Source of the DNA: Cellulomonas sp. Leaf334 | GTDB lineage: Bacteria > Actinomycetota > Actinomycetes > Actinomycetales > Cellulomonadaceae | DNA: 64,000 bases | Direction: 5' to 3' | Assembly (NCBI RefSeq): GCF_001424195.1 | Contig: NZ_LMOO01000010.1 | Location: forward strand, 1-64,000 | Shown here: piece after piece, positions 48,677 to 57,547 of the stretch | Position numbering within the stretch: position 1 is the first letter of the stretch | Layout of the letters: the number at the start of each line of letters is the position of its first letter | Translations under genes and position numbers: made by a program | Notes under the pieces: generated by a model | What the model was told of the DNA's origin: nothing | Database searches by the model: none | Seen by the model: only the letters and a program-made list of their open reading frames with translations

Positions 48677-49606
48677 GTGAGCTCGACCCCCGCCCTCGAC
48701 GCCGCCCCGTCGACCCTGGACCGGTTCCGCGACCGGTGGACCTGGACCGCCGTCGTCGCGAACCTCGTCGGGCAGGTCCTCATCATCGTCACCGGCGGCG
48801 CCGTGCGGCTCACGGGCTCCGGCCTGGGGTGCTCGACGTGGCCCGAGTGCGAGCCGGGCGAGTTCACTCCCCGCTTCCACGACGCGACGTCGATCCACCC
48901 CTTCATCGAGTTCGGCAACCGGACCGTCAGCGGCCTGCTCGTCGCCGTCGCCACGGTCGTCGCGGTGCTGGTGGTCCTCGACCGCCGCCGTCCGTGGTCG
49001 TACCGCCGCCTGGGGCTCGTCCCCGTGGTGGGTGTCCTGATCCAGGCCGTCATCGGCGGGATCACGGTCCTCGTGGACCTGCACCCCGCGATCGTCGGCG
49101 GCCACCTGCTCATCTCGATGGCCCTCGTCGCGTTCTCCACGTGGCTGGTCGTCCGCACGAGCGAGGGCGACGGCCCTGCGGTGCTGCTCGTGGATCGGAC
49201 CACCCGGTCCCTCGTCCGCGTGCTCACCGCACTCACCGTCGTGGTCCTGGTGCTCGGGGTCGTCGTCACGGGCGCTGGACCCCACTCGGGCGACGAGGAG
49301 GTCGGCTACCGGTTCGCCGTCGACCCGTGGGCCATGTCGAAGCTGCACGCGGCCTCGGTCTGGGCCTTCACCGCCGTGCTCGTCGCCGTCCTCGCCCTCC
49401 TGCGCCGTCGCGGCGTCGCAGGTCGCCCCGAGGCGATGGGGTACACGCTGCTCGCCGTCACGCTCGCCCAGGGCGCCATCGGGTACCTACAGCTGTTCAC
49501 CGGCCTGCCGATCGGCCTGGTCAACCTGCACATGCTCGGCGCTGCGGTCCTCGCGTCCACGGTCACGTTCTTCGTCGGGAGCCTGCGCACACGAGCCGTG
49601 GTGTAG
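48677..49606 (+). CDS. ctaA: Heme A synthase (COX15/CtaA family)
   Basis: A 309-residue membrane protein with eight predicted helices that converts heme O to heme A for cytochrome c oxidase. GGAVRLTGSGLGCSTWPECEPGEF with its cysteine pair and IHPFIEFGNR (heme-ligand His near 74) define the family; GAGPHSGD and the SKLHAASVW helix carry further conserved His. A SURF1 gene at 32.3 kb would act on the same pathway. Confidence 0.94.
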   Translation: MSSTPALDAAPSTLDRFRDRWTWTAVVANLVGQVLIIVTGGAVRLTGSGLGCSTWPECEPGEFTPRFHDATSIHPFIEFGNRTVSGLLVAVATVVAVLVVLDRRRPWSYRRLGLVPVVGVLIQAVIGGITVLVDLHPAIVGGHLLISMALVAFSTWLVVRTSEGDGPAVLLVDRTTRSLVRVLTALTVVVLVLGVVVTGAGPHSGDEEVGYRFAVDPWAMSKLHAASVWAFTAVLVAVLALLRRRGVAGRPEAMGYTLLAVTLAQGAIGYLQLFTGLPIGLVNLHMLGAAVLASTVTFFVGSLRTRAVV

Positions 49607-49650
49607 CGAATCCTCCGGGTATGACCTGGTCGAGTGTCAGAGGTCTCTCC

Positions 49651-49656
49651 TAGCCT
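49651..49656 (+). promoter_or_regulatory. Candidate -10 hexamer TAGCCT
   Basis: TAGCCT, exactly six bases before the ATG at 49663; leaderless start for the DrrA-like gene. Confidence 0.55.
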
Positions 49657-49662
49657 CGACCC

Positions 49663-50694
49663 ATGGCAGACGCGATCACCGCAACGGGACTCGTCAAGCG
49701 ATACAAGACCGTCACGGCCCTGGACGGGGTCGACCTGGCCGTCCCGACCGGCTCCGTGCTGGGCCTGCTCGGACCCAACGGCGCCGGCAAGACGACCATC
49801 GTCCGCATCCTCACCACCCTCCTGAAACCCGACGAGGGCTCCGCGACCGTCGCCGGGGTCGACGTCCTGGCCAAGCCGCGGGACGTGCGCCGGCGCATCG
49901 GCCTGTCCGGGCAGTACGCCGCTGTCGACGAGTACCTCACCGGCTTCGAGAACCTCGACATGATCGGTCGGCTGTACCACCTGGGGGTCAAGCGGTCCCG
50001 GGAGCGGGCACGTGAGCTGCTCGCGTCGTTCCGGCTCGAGGACGCCGCGGACCGGCCGTCCAAGACCTACTCCGGCGGGATGCGCCGCCGCCTCGACCTC
50101 GCGGGCGCACTCGTGGCGGACCCGCCGATCATCTTCCTCGACGAGCCCACCACCGGCCTGGACCCGCGGGGGCGCACCGAGATGTGGGAGGTGATCCAGG
50201 GTCTCGTCGCCGGCGGCACCACCCTCCTGCTGACCACCCAGTACCTGGAGGAGGCCGACCTGCTGGCCGACGACATCGTGGTCATCGACCACGGCAAGAT
50301 CATCGCCCAGGGCACCGCTGACCAGCTCAAGACGCAGGTCGGCGGGGAGCGTCTGGAGCTCACCGTCCGGGACCCGGGCACGCTTCTCGCCGCCCGCGAC
50401 CTGCTCGAACCGCTCGGGGTCGGCAAGCCGGCGCTGGACGAAGGGCGACGGACGCTGCTCATGCCGATCAGCGGGGGCGCGCAGGTGCTCACCGAGGCGC
50501 TGCGCGTCCTCGACGACGCGCAGATCGGCATCGACGACGTCGGGCTGCGCCGGCCGACCCTCGACGACGTGTTCCTGTCGTTGACCGGGCACGCGAGCGA
50601 GGAGGAGCCCGTGCCGCCGGACGCTCCCACCGGGGAGCCACCCCATCCCGGTCGGCACGCCGCCGCCGACAGCTCCTCGACCGGAGGTGCCTGA
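49663..50694 (+). CDS. DrrA-like ABC transporter ATP-binding protein
   Basis: A 343-residue ATPase of the daunorubicin-resistance type. Walker A GPNGAGKT is at 37-44, the signature is YSGGMRRRLDLA (the SGGM form found in DrrA), Walker B IIFLDEPTTGLD and the LTTQYLEEAD switch region follow. The C-terminal regulatory region (about 230-310) is followed by a Pro/Ser-rich tail. Paired with the next permease. Export of drugs or lipids is likely; no biosynthetic cluster adjoins. Confidence 0.92.
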   Translation: MADAITATGLVKRYKTVTALDGVDLAVPTGSVLGLLGPNGAGKTTIVRILTTLLKPDEGSATVAGVDVLAKPRDVRRRIGLSGQYAAVDEYLTGFENLDMIGRLYHLGVKRSRERARELLASFRLEDAADRPSKTYSGGMRRRLDLAGALVADPPIIFLDEPTTGLDPRGRTEMWEVIQGLVAGGTTLLLTTQYLEEADLLADDIVVIDHGKIIAQGTADQLKTQVGGERLELTVRDPGTLLAARDLLEPLGVGKPALDEGRRTLLMPISGGAQVLTEALRVLDDAQIGIDDVGLRRPTLDDVFLSLTGHASEEEPVPPDAPTGEPPHPGRHAAADSSSTGGA

Positions 50695-51506
50695 TGGCCG
50701 CGCCCACCGTCTTCTCGGACTCCTACGTCGTCGCCAAGCGGAACATCATCAAGATCAAGCGCGTCCCCGACCTGCTGGTGTTCACCACGCTGTCGCCGAT
50801 CATGTTCGTCCTGCTGTTCGCGTTCGTCTTCGGCGGCGCGATCGCGGTGCCGGGCGGGACCGACCCCGACGCCTACCGCGAGTTCCTCATGGCGGGGATC
50901 TTCGCGCAGACCGTCATCTTCGGCGCCACGATCACCGGCGCCGGCCTGGCCGAGGACATCAAGAAGGGGATCATCGACCGGTTCCGGTCACTGCCGATGG
51001 CCCCGTCGGCGGTCCTGACCGGCCGGACGGTCTCCGACGTGGCAAACAACATCCTGGTGCTCATCGTCATGTCGCTGACCGGGCTCCTGGTCGGCTGGGC
51101 CATCCACAGCTCGCCGGCCGAGGCAGCTCTCGGCTTCCTCCTGCTGCTGATCTTCGCCTACTCGGTCTCGTGGATCATGGCGTGGCTCGGCATGCTGGTG
51201 CCCAGCGTCGAGGTGTTCAACAACGCCACGTTCATCGTGATCTTTCCGCTGACGTTCGTGGCCAACACCTTCGTCCCTCTGGAGACGCTCCCGCCGGCAT
51301 TGCAGACGTTCGCCGAATGGAACCCGGTCTCCGCCGTGACCCAGGCGTCCCGCGAGCTGTTCGGCAACATCCCCGAGGGGGTGCCCGCCCCGGACGTGTG
51401 GCCGCTGCAGAACCCCGTGCTCTACACGCTGATCTGGTCGGCGATCTTCATCATCGTGTTCGTCCCGCTGGCGAACTACCAGTACCGCCGCTCGACGAGC
51501 CGCTGA
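50694..51506 (+). CDS. DrrB-like ABC-2 permease
   Basis: A 270-residue ABC-2 permease with six helices (about 35-55, 68-95, 118-145, 150-170, 180-200, 238-258). IKKGIIDRFRSLPMAPSAVLTGR is the conserved cytoplasmic motif of DrrB proteins. The ATG overlaps the DrrA-like stop by one base (TGATG). Confidence 0.92.
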   Translation: MAAPTVFSDSYVVAKRNIIKIKRVPDLLVFTTLSPIMFVLLFAFVFGGAIAVPGGTDPDAYREFLMAGIFAQTVIFGATITGAGLAEDIKKGIIDRFRSLPMAPSAVLTGRTVSDVANNILVLIVMSLTGLLVGWAIHSSPAEAALGFLLLLIFAYSVSWIMAWLGMLVPSVEVFNNATFIVIFPLTFVANTFVPLETLPPALQTFAEWNPVSAVTQASRELFGNIPEGVPAPDVWPLQNPVLYTLIWSAIFIIVFVPLANYQYRRSTSR

Positions 51507-51515
51507 CGACGGGTG

Positions 51516-51541
51516 CCGCCCTCTCCCGTCGGAGAGGGCGG
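51516..51541. terminator. Bidirectional terminator
   Basis: CCGCCCTCTCC and its exact complement form an 11-bp stem around a four-base loop, between the DrrB-like stop and the convergent NUDIX gene. Confidence 0.75.
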
Positions 51542-51546
51542 TTCCG

Positions 51547-52134
51547 TCAGATGGGCTCCAGCGTCGACCAGCCTCGGGCACGCGCCGCCGCGGCGGCGAG
51601 CACGCCGGTGACCGCGCTCGGACTGTGCAGGTGTCCGGCCAGCACCGCGTCGACGGCGTCGTCGAGCGGCACCCACCGCGGCACCATGGTCGCTTCCTCG
51701 TCCGTCCGCGTGAAGCGGTCGGCATCGGCGACGGGCCGCAGGTCACGCGCCAGGAAGACGCGGATCCGCTCGTCCGAGCCGCCCGGCGTCGTGTAGAAGT
51801 CCACGAGGCGCCACCAGGAGCCGGCGACGAGGTCGGCCTCCTCGGCGAGCTCGCGCGCGGCCGCCAGGACCAGCTCCTCGTCCGGCACGTCCCGCAGGCC
51901 GGCGGGTGGCTCCCACAGGACGGAGCGCACCGGGTGCCGGTACTGCGAGAGCAGCAGCACGCGGTCGTCGTCGTCGAGCGCGATGACCGCGACGGCACCC
52001 GGGTGCGCGACGTACTCGCGGAGCACCTGCGTGTCGCCGAGATCCACCACGTCCCCGATGAGGTCGAAGATCCTGCCCGCGTGGATCACCTCGTGCGAGA
52101 CGACCGGACGGACCGCCTCGACGTCGCGCAGCAT
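51547..52134 (-). CDS. NUDIX hydrolase, ADP-ribose pyrophosphatase type
   Basis: A 195-residue NUDIX protein. The Nudix box spans GLRDVPDEELVLAAARELAEEADL (about 92-115), with Asp where the consensus has the last Gly (EEADL). LWEPPAG precedes it and the downstream FYTTPGGSDERIRVFLA segment is typical of ADP-ribose hydrolases. It is coupled to pyrG by a one-base TGATG overlap, the same order as Rv1699-Rv1700 in mycobacteria. Confidence 0.9.
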   Translation of the reverse strand: MLRDVEAVRPVVSHEVIHAGRIFDLIGDVVDLGDTQVLREYVAHPGAVAVIALDDDDRVLLLSQYRHPVRSVLWEPPAGLRDVPDEELVLAAARELAEEADLVAGSWWRLVDFYTTPGGSDERIRVFLARDLRPVADADRFTRTDEEATMVPRWVPLDDAVDAVLAGHLHSPSAVTGVLAAAAARARGWSTLEPI

Positions 52135-53804
52135 CAGGACTCGTCGCCCCGCTGGGCCAGCGCGGCCTCGATCAGGCCGGCGAACAGCGGGTGCGCACGC
52201 GTGGGACGCGACTTGAACTCGGGGTGCGCCTGCGTGGCCACGTAGTACGGGTGCACGTCGCGCGGCAGCTCGACGAACTCCACGAGCGACGTGTCGGGCG
52301 AGACGCCCGAGATGACCAGGCCGGCCTCCTCGAGCTTGTCCCGGTAGGCGTTGTTCACCTCGTAGCGGTGCCGGTGGCGCTCGGAGACGCGGGTCGCGCC
52401 GTACGCCTCGGCGACGACCGACCCGGGCGTCAGGACCGCCTCGTAGGCACCCAGCCGCATGGTGCCGCCGAGGTCGCCGTCGCCGCCCACGATCGCGAGC
52501 TGCTCGGCCATCGTGGCGATGACCGGGTGCGCGGGGTCGGCGTCGAACTCGGACGACGACGCACCGTCGAGGCCGAGGAGCGTGCGCGAGTACTCGATCA
52601 CCATGCACTGCAGCCCGAGGCAGATGCCGAGAGTCGGGACCAGGTTCTCGCGGGCCCACCGCAGCGCACCGAGCTTGCCCTCGATGCCGCGGACACCGAA
52701 GCCACCGGGCACCAGCACGGCGTCCACACCCTCGAGCGCGAGCCGCGCACCCTCGGGGGTCTGGCAGTCGTCGGAGGTCACCCAGCGGATGACGACCTTG
52801 GTGTCGTGGTGGAACCCGCCGGCGCGCAGTGCTTCTGTGACGGACAAATACGCGTCGGGCAGGTCGATGTACTTGCCGACGAGTGCGACCTCGACGCGGT
52901 GGGCGGGCTGGTGCACGCGGTGCAGCAGCTCGTCCCAGCCCTTCCAGACGACGTCGCGGAACGGGAGGCTGAGCCGCTGGACGACGTACGCGTCCAGACC
53001 CTCGGAGTGCAGCACGCGCGGGATGTCGTAGATGCTCGGGGCGTCCTTGGCGGTGACGACGCCCTCGACGTCCACGTCGCACATCAGCGCGATCTTGCGC
53101 TTGGTGGCCTCGGGGACGTCGCGGTCGGCGCGCAGGACGATCGCGTCCGGCTGGATGCCGATGCTGCGCAGGGCGGCGACGGAGTGCTGCGTCGGCTTCG
53201 TCTTGAGCTCGCCCGACGGGCCGATGTACGGCACCAGGGAGACGTGCAGGAAGAAGCAGTTGTCCCGCCCGAGGTCGTGCCGCACCTGGCGGGCAGCCTC
53301 GAGGAACGGCAGCGACTCGATGTCACCGACCGTCCCGCCGATCTCCGTGATGATCACGTCGATGTCCTCGTGCGCCTGCTGGCGCATGCGGGTCTTGATC
53401 TCGTCGGTGATGTGCGGGATCACCTGGACGGTGTCGCCCAGGTACTCGCCGCGACGTTCCTTCGCGATGACCTGCGAGTAGACCTGACCGGTCGTCACGT
53501 TGGCCGAGCCCACGAGGTCCACGTCGAGGAATCGCTCGTAGTGGCCGACGTCCAGGTCCGTCTCGGCACCGTCCTCGGTGACGAAGACCTCACCGTGCTG
53601 GAACGGGTTCATGGTGCCCGGGTCCACGTTCAGGTACGGGTCGAGCTTCTGCATCGTGACGCGGAGGCCACGGGAGCGAAGGAGTCGGCCGAGGCTGCTC
53701 GCCGTCAGACCCTTGCCGAGGGAGGAGGCGACACCCCCGGTGACGAAGATGTGCCGGGTCGTGGATTCCGACCGCCCGGAGAGTCGATGCGCGCGCTCTG
53801 TCAC
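52134..53804 (-). CDS. pyrG: CTP synthase
   Basis: A 556-residue CTP synthase, which makes CTP from UTP with glutamine as nitrogen donor. The synthetase domain begins with [17 protein letters not shown] and contains the conserved GGTVGDIES. The class I glutaminase domain has GICLGLQCM (Cys nucleophile) and the [12 protein letters not shown]is/Glu. The GTG start is supported by a TAGGTT hexamer eight bases upstream. Not overlapped by murJ, so it probably has its own promoter. Confidence 0.97.
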   Translation of the reverse strand: MTERAHRLSGRSESTTRHIFVTGGVASSLGKGLTASSLGRLLRSRGLRVTMQKLDPYLNVDPGTMNPFQHGEVFVTEDGAETDLDVGHYERFLDVDLVGSANVTTGQVYSQVIAKERRGEYLGDTVQVIPHITDEIKTRMRQQAHEDIDVIITEIGGTVGDIESLPFLEAARQVRHDLGRDNCFFLHVSLVPYIGPSGELKTKPTQHSVAALRSIGIQPDAIVLRADRDVPEATKRKIALMCDVDVEGVVTAKDAPSIYDIPRVLHSEGLDAYVVQRLSLPFRDVVWKGWDELLHRVHQPAHRVEVALVGKYIDLPDAYLSVTEALRAGGFHHDTKVVIRWVTSDDCQTPEGARLALEGVDAVLVPGGFGVRGIEGKLGALRWARENLVPTLGICLGLQCMVIEYSRTLLGLDGASSSEFDADPAHPVIATMAEQLAIVGGDGDLGGTMRLGAYEAVLTPGSVVAEAYGATRVSERHRHRYEVNNAYRDKLEEAGLVISGVSPDTSLVEFVELPRDVHPYYVATQAHPEFKSRPTRAHPLFAGLIEAALAQRGDES

Positions 53805-53812
53805 GGGATTCC

Positions 53813-53818
53813 AACCTA
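53813..53818 (-). promoter_or_regulatory. Candidate -10 hexamer of pyrG
   Basis: Minus-strand TAGGTT, eight bases before the GTG at 53804. Confidence 0.5.
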
Positions 53819-53875
53819 CCCGACGAACGCCGGAAGCCGGAGTGCCGGACGGGGTGAGTCCGGACACGTCGCCCG

Positions 53876-55555
53876 TCAGGACAGCGGCGCACCGGGGTTC
53901 GCAGGATCCGTGACGGGCACCTGCTCCGGAGGCCGCGGCTGCGCCTCGATGGTCCGGAAGTCCCGCACCGTGGCGCGGTCACCGGCGAGCACCGCGCCCG
54001 CGACGACGAACGCCGCGATGACGGCGCCACCCGCTGCTGCGCCGACCGCGGTGACCGGGCCGTGACCGGCGAGCTCCGCGACGGCGTCGACGACCCACCG
54101 TCCGGCGAGCGCGGCCACGCCGGCGCCGAGGACGAGCACGACCGCCGAGCGGACGAGGCCTCGGGTGGCGGGACGCCCCGCGGCGCGACGCAGCAGGACC
54201 ACGGCGAGGAGGCCGCCGAGGAGCATGCCGAGGGAGCCTGCCTGCGCGAGCGCCAGGAGGGTTGCTGCGGGGTCGTCGCCCGCCGGTGCGAGCACGGCCG
54301 CGAGCACCGGCGTCGCGACGACGACGGAGCCCCAGCCCACGACGTTGGCGGTGATCGCCGACCGTCCGCGCTCGAGCGCGTACAGCGCGCGGGACGCGTG
54401 GAACATCAGCGCGAACCCCAGCAGCCCGGGGGCCATCCAGGTGATCGCGGTGGTCATCGCGTCCAGGGCCGGACCACCGCCCGTGAGGACGGCGAAGATG
54501 TCGGTGACGGCCGGTGCGACCGCCACCAGCACGGCCGCACCCAGAGCCGCCGCCGCCAGGACGGCACGCAGGGTGCCGGACGCCATCCGGGCGAACGCGT
54601 CGTGCTCCCCGGACGCAGCCCGCTGGGCGAGGCGGGGGAACGTCGACGTGGCCAGCGGGACGACGAGCACGGCGTACGGCAGGAGGTACACCTGCTGCGA
54701 CCAGAGGTAGACCGACCACGTGCCGACGCTGCCGCGTTCGCTGGCCACCCACAGCGCGACCAGCACCGAGAGCTGCTGCGCCACGAGCGAGCCGACGCCG
54801 GCGAACGCCAGCGCAGCCAGCCGCCTGCCCACCCCGGGCGGGAACCGCAGCGTCGGCCGGATCCGCACGCCGAGCCGGTGGACCGGCACGAACATCGGGA
54901 AGCACATCGCCGCGACGCCGAGCGTGGTCCCCCACCCCAGGACGGCGAGCGCACCGTCCGTGACGGCGGCGGGATCGTCGAGCTCACCGTCGGACAGCAC
55001 CGCGTAGACCAGGTACGTGGTGATCACGACCACCGACGAGAGCACGGGGGCGAACGCCGGCCAGAAGAACTTCTTGTGCGCCTGCAGCACCGCGTACAGC
55101 AGCACCGCGACGCCGTACATCGGGACCTGGACGGCGAACACGGCGATGAAGAACTGCAGGAGCCCGCGCTCGGCGTCGTCGAGCTTCGGCCACACCGACG
55201 CGATCAGCCCGCTGGCGGCCGCGAGCGCCGCGCCGAGCGGGACCAGGACCAGCAGCGTCCAGCCGAACGTCGCCGACGTGATCGCGTCGACGTCCTTGCG
55301 CAGTGCACGGGACACCGGCAGCGCCAGCACCGGGATGAGCGCACCGGCGAGCGCGCCGCCGGCCGCGACCTCGAACAGGACGTTGGGCAGCGTGTTCGCG
55401 GCGTTGTAGACCCCGCCGATGCTCCCCTCGCCGAACGCGAGCGCCTGGACGAGGTACCGGCCGAACCCGAGGACGCGGCTCAGGACCGTCACGGCCGCGA
55501 TCATGACCGCGGCGCCACCGAGCCCGGCGAGCAGGCGCCGTGCTGCGGGGCTCAC
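53876..55555 (-). CDS. murJ: MurJ-like lipid II flippase
   Basis: A 559-residue MOP-superfamily membrane protein with about fourteen helices. [43 protein letters not shown] near 27-69 is the family N-terminal signature. The short C-terminal tail (about 530-559) is Pro-rich. Lipid II flipping is the family role; because the partner upstream is a divergent polyprenyl-phosphate transferase, another undecaprenyl-linked substrate is also possible. GTG start overlaps the partner's stop (GTGA). Confidence 0.85.
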   Translation of the reverse strand: MSPAARRLLAGLGGAAVMIAAVTVLSRVLGFGRYLVQALAFGEGSIGGVYNAANTLPNVLFEVAAGGALAGALIPVLALPVSRALRKDVDAITSATFGWTLLVLVPLGAALAAASGLIASVWPKLDDAERGLLQFFIAVFAVQVPMYGVAVLLYAVLQAHKKFFWPAFAPVLSSVVVITTYLVYAVLSDGELDDPAAVTDGALAVLGWGTTLGVAAMCFPMFVPVHRLGVRIRPTLRFPPGVGRRLAALAFAGVGSLVAQQLSVLVALWVASERGSVGTWSVYLWSQQVYLLPYAVLVVPLATSTFPRLAQRAASGEHDAFARMASGTLRAVLAAAALGAAVLVAVAPAVTDIFAVLTGGGPALDAMTTAITWMAPGLLGFALMFHASRALYALERGRSAITANVVGWGSVVVATPVLAAVLAPAGDDPAATLLALAQAGSLGMLLGGLLAVVLLRRAAGRPATRGLVRSAVVLVLGAGVAALAGRWVVDAVAELAGHGPVTAVGAAAGGAVIAAFVVAGAVLAGDRATVRDFRTIEAQPRPPEQVPVTDPANPGAPLS

Positions 55556-56442
55556 GCGGACCGGTCCACCGGCGCGTCGACGGGCCGCCGACCCCAGCTG
55601 TCGACCTCGCGCAGCACGGGGGTGCGCTCGATCACGCGCGTGAAGCTGACCTTCTCGCTCGCGACGGTCAGCGCGACGACCACGCCGAGCGCTGCCAGCC
55701 GGACGGGTCGGGGGGCGCTCAGCACCACCGCCGCGCCCAGGGTCGCGCCGAGCGCGTTGGCGCCGCCGTCGCCGAGCATGTCGGCCTCCGCCAGGTCCTG
55801 GTCCATCGCGGCACCCACGACGCCGAGCACGGCAGCTCCGGCACCGGCACCGTCACCCGCGCCCAGACCGAGCGGGGCCGCGACGAGCGTCGCTGCCTTG
55901 AGGGCGCGACCGGGCCGCAGGTCGAGGAGGTTCAGCAGGTTGGCGCTCGACGCGACGAGCGCACCCGACGCGGCGACGTCGGCCAGCCAACCGACCGTCG
56001 GACGACGGGTGCCGTCGGCCCGGTGCAGGGGCGTCGCGGCGGCGGCGGCGACGAGCGCGCCGGCACCTATGCCCAGCACCTTCAGGCCACCCGTGGTGAG
56101 CTCCCCGCGCGCGAGCGCGCCGAGGTGACCGCGCAGCCCCTTGCGTCGCGTCGTGGTGTCCTCGCCGAGGTCGTCCACCAGACCGAAGGCAGCACCCGAC
56201 GCGGTCGCGACGCTGAGCGCCACGGCTCCCCGTGTCGAGGGTGCGCCGACCAGGCCGCCCGCGAGCAGACCCGCGGCGACGGCCGGTCCCTCCAAGAGGC
56301 TGATCGGCTCGCCCCGGTGGTTCGTGCGGGTCCAGCGCGCCTGGCCACCCGGCGCCTGGGCGTCCAGGACGCCACGCACGGCCGCGGTCACCGCGCTCGC
56401 GACGACACCCGTGAGGATGCGCCGCGGCAGGCCGACGGTCAC
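55552..56442 (-). CDS. Divergent MraY/WecA-like polyprenyl-phosphate transferase homologue
   Basis: A 296-residue membrane protein that resembles the polyprenyl-phosphate N-acetylhexosamine-1-phosphate transferase family. TNHRGEPISLLEGPAVAAGL (40-59) matches the entry motif, GLVDDLGED has the Asp pair D90/D91, NLLNLLDLRPG holds N171/D174, and MLGDGGANALG holds D225. The second Asp of the MraY NxxDGxDG motif and the His-rich loop are missing, and it is about 60 residues short. It may transfer a sugar phosphate or be a regulatory relative. Overlaps murJ and steB by four bases each. Confidence 0.7.
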   Translation of the reverse strand: MTVGLPRRILTGVVASAVTAAVRGVLDAQAPGGQARWTRTNHRGEPISLLEGPAVAAGLLAGGLVGAPSTRGAVALSVATASGAAFGLVDDLGEDTTTRRKGLRGHLGALARGELTTGGLKVLGIGAGALVAAAAATPLHRADGTRRPTVGWLADVAASGALVASSANLLNLLDLRPGRALKAATLVAAPLGLGAGDGAGAGAAVLGVVGAAMDQDLAEADMLGDGGANALGATLGAAVVLSAPRPVRLAALGVVVALTVASEKVSFTRVIERTPVLREVDSWGRRPVDAPVDRSA

Positions 56443-57470
56443 CCCTCGGTCCCGGCGGTCGCCCCCGTGCCCTCGGGAACCCGCGGCGTCCGGTCGACCG
56501 GGGGCAGCTCCACGGCCGCGGGCAGCGGCGTCTCGTCCTCACCGAAGCCGTAGTGGCCGTTGGTCCCCGCGATCCGGCCTGCGAGGGCGAGCGGCACGTT
56601 GACCTGCCCGGTGACCACGGCGGTGCCCGAGACGGTCGTCACGGTCGCCGCCAGCTCCTGGTCGGCGAGCACCGCGTCGGTGAGGCTGCCCTCGCCGCGC
56701 GGGCCGTCGGCCAGCACCGCGCCCGACGACAGCTCCTGGGCGGCGCTCAGCACGGCGAGCTGCGCCGCGACGGACTCGGCGGGCACCGCGGTGGGTGTCG
56801 CGTCCTCCGCGACCGGCTCGAGCGGCACACCGAGGACGACGATCGCGTCGGCGGGCACGGTGACCTGGTCCGCGACCGTCACCAGCGGGCTGTCGCTCTC
56901 GCCCGACGACAGGAGCTGCAGCAGCACGGACGCGTCGTCGGACAGCACGTCCGGGTTGCTCGGGTCCGACGTGACGAGCGCCTGCACGAGGGCGGAGGCC
57001 AGCTCCTCCTCCACGCCGGCGTCGTCGGCCGGGACCGGGTCGAGGTACGTGAGCAGCTGACCGACCAGGGCCTGCCGGAAGGTCCGCGCGTCCGGGTCTC
57101 CCCACGTCTCGGTCAAGGTCACGTGCGCGGTGACGCTCGCACCGGACTGGGCGAGCCGCTCGTCGATCGCGGTCCGGATCGCCTCGTCGACCTCACCGAG
57201 CGCGATCACGGCCACGCGGCGGTCGGCGAGCGAGCCGTCGAGCAGCTGCGGACCCGCGGCGTCGATGTACGTCTCGGCGTCCTGGAGCGCGCCGGTGGTC
57301 GTGTCGAGCTCGGCACGCAGGGCGTCCTTCTCCCCGCGCAGCTGCTCGACCTGGCCGGTGAGCGTGTCCCCGATCGTCTCCTTGAGAGGTCCGGCGCCGA
57401 GCGCGATTCCGACGGCGAGCGCGAGGAAGACCGAGATGAGCGAGACGATGTGGTACCGGAAGTCGATCAC
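56439..57470 (-). CDS. steB: SteB / MctB family protein (copper transporter-annotated)
   Basis: A 343-residue protein with one N-terminal membrane helix (about 8-27, in DFRYHIVSLISVFLALAVGIALG), a coiled coil (about 38-68) and an extracytoplasmic domain. It belongs to the MctB/Rv1698 family (DUF3186). Mycobacterial MctB was described in copper handling, while in Corynebacterium the SteA-SteB pair acts in cell separation; the latter fits the neighbour. The GTG start shares GTGA with the preceding 26-codon ORF. Confidence 0.88.
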   Translation of the reverse strand: MIDFRYHIVSLISVFLALAVGIALGAGPLKETIGDTLTGQVEQLRGEKDALRAELDTTTGALQDAETYIDAAGPQLLDGSLADRRVAVIALGEVDEAIRTAIDERLAQSGASVTAHVTLTETWGDPDARTFRQALVGQLLTYLDPVPADDAGVEEELASALVQALVTSDPSNPDVLSDDASVLLQLLSSGESDSPLVTVADQVTVPADAIVVLGVPLEPVAEDATPTAVPAESVAAQLAVLSAAQELSSGAVLADGPRGEGSLTDAVLADQELAATVTTVSGTAVVTGQVNVPLALAGRIAGTNGHYGFGEDETPLPAAVELPPVDRTPRVPEGTGATAGTEG

Positions 57471-57547
57471 AGTGCGAGGTCTCCGTCGAGTACGTCACCG
57501 GCGGGGACCGGGACCAGGTGCAGGGTGAGGGCAGCGACCGGGGTCAT
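57467..57547 (-). CDS. 26-residue ORF bridging steA and steB
   Basis: An ORF of 26 codons (MTPVAALTLHLVPVPAGDVL, then DGDLAL). Its ATG overlaps the steA stop (ATGA) and its TGA overlaps the steB GTG (GTGA), so it fills the gap exactly. The peptide has a short hydrophobic centre but no recognised family. It may be a real small protein or a coupling leader that carries ribosomes from steA to steB. Confidence 0.45.
   Translation of the reverse strand: MTPVAALTLHLVPVPAGDVLDGDLAL

Noticed and set aside
49663-51506. DrrAB-like genes as part of an antibiotic biosynthetic cluster
   Set aside because: Neighbours are ctaA, a NUDIX hydrolase and pyrG; no synthase or tailoring genes are in the window.
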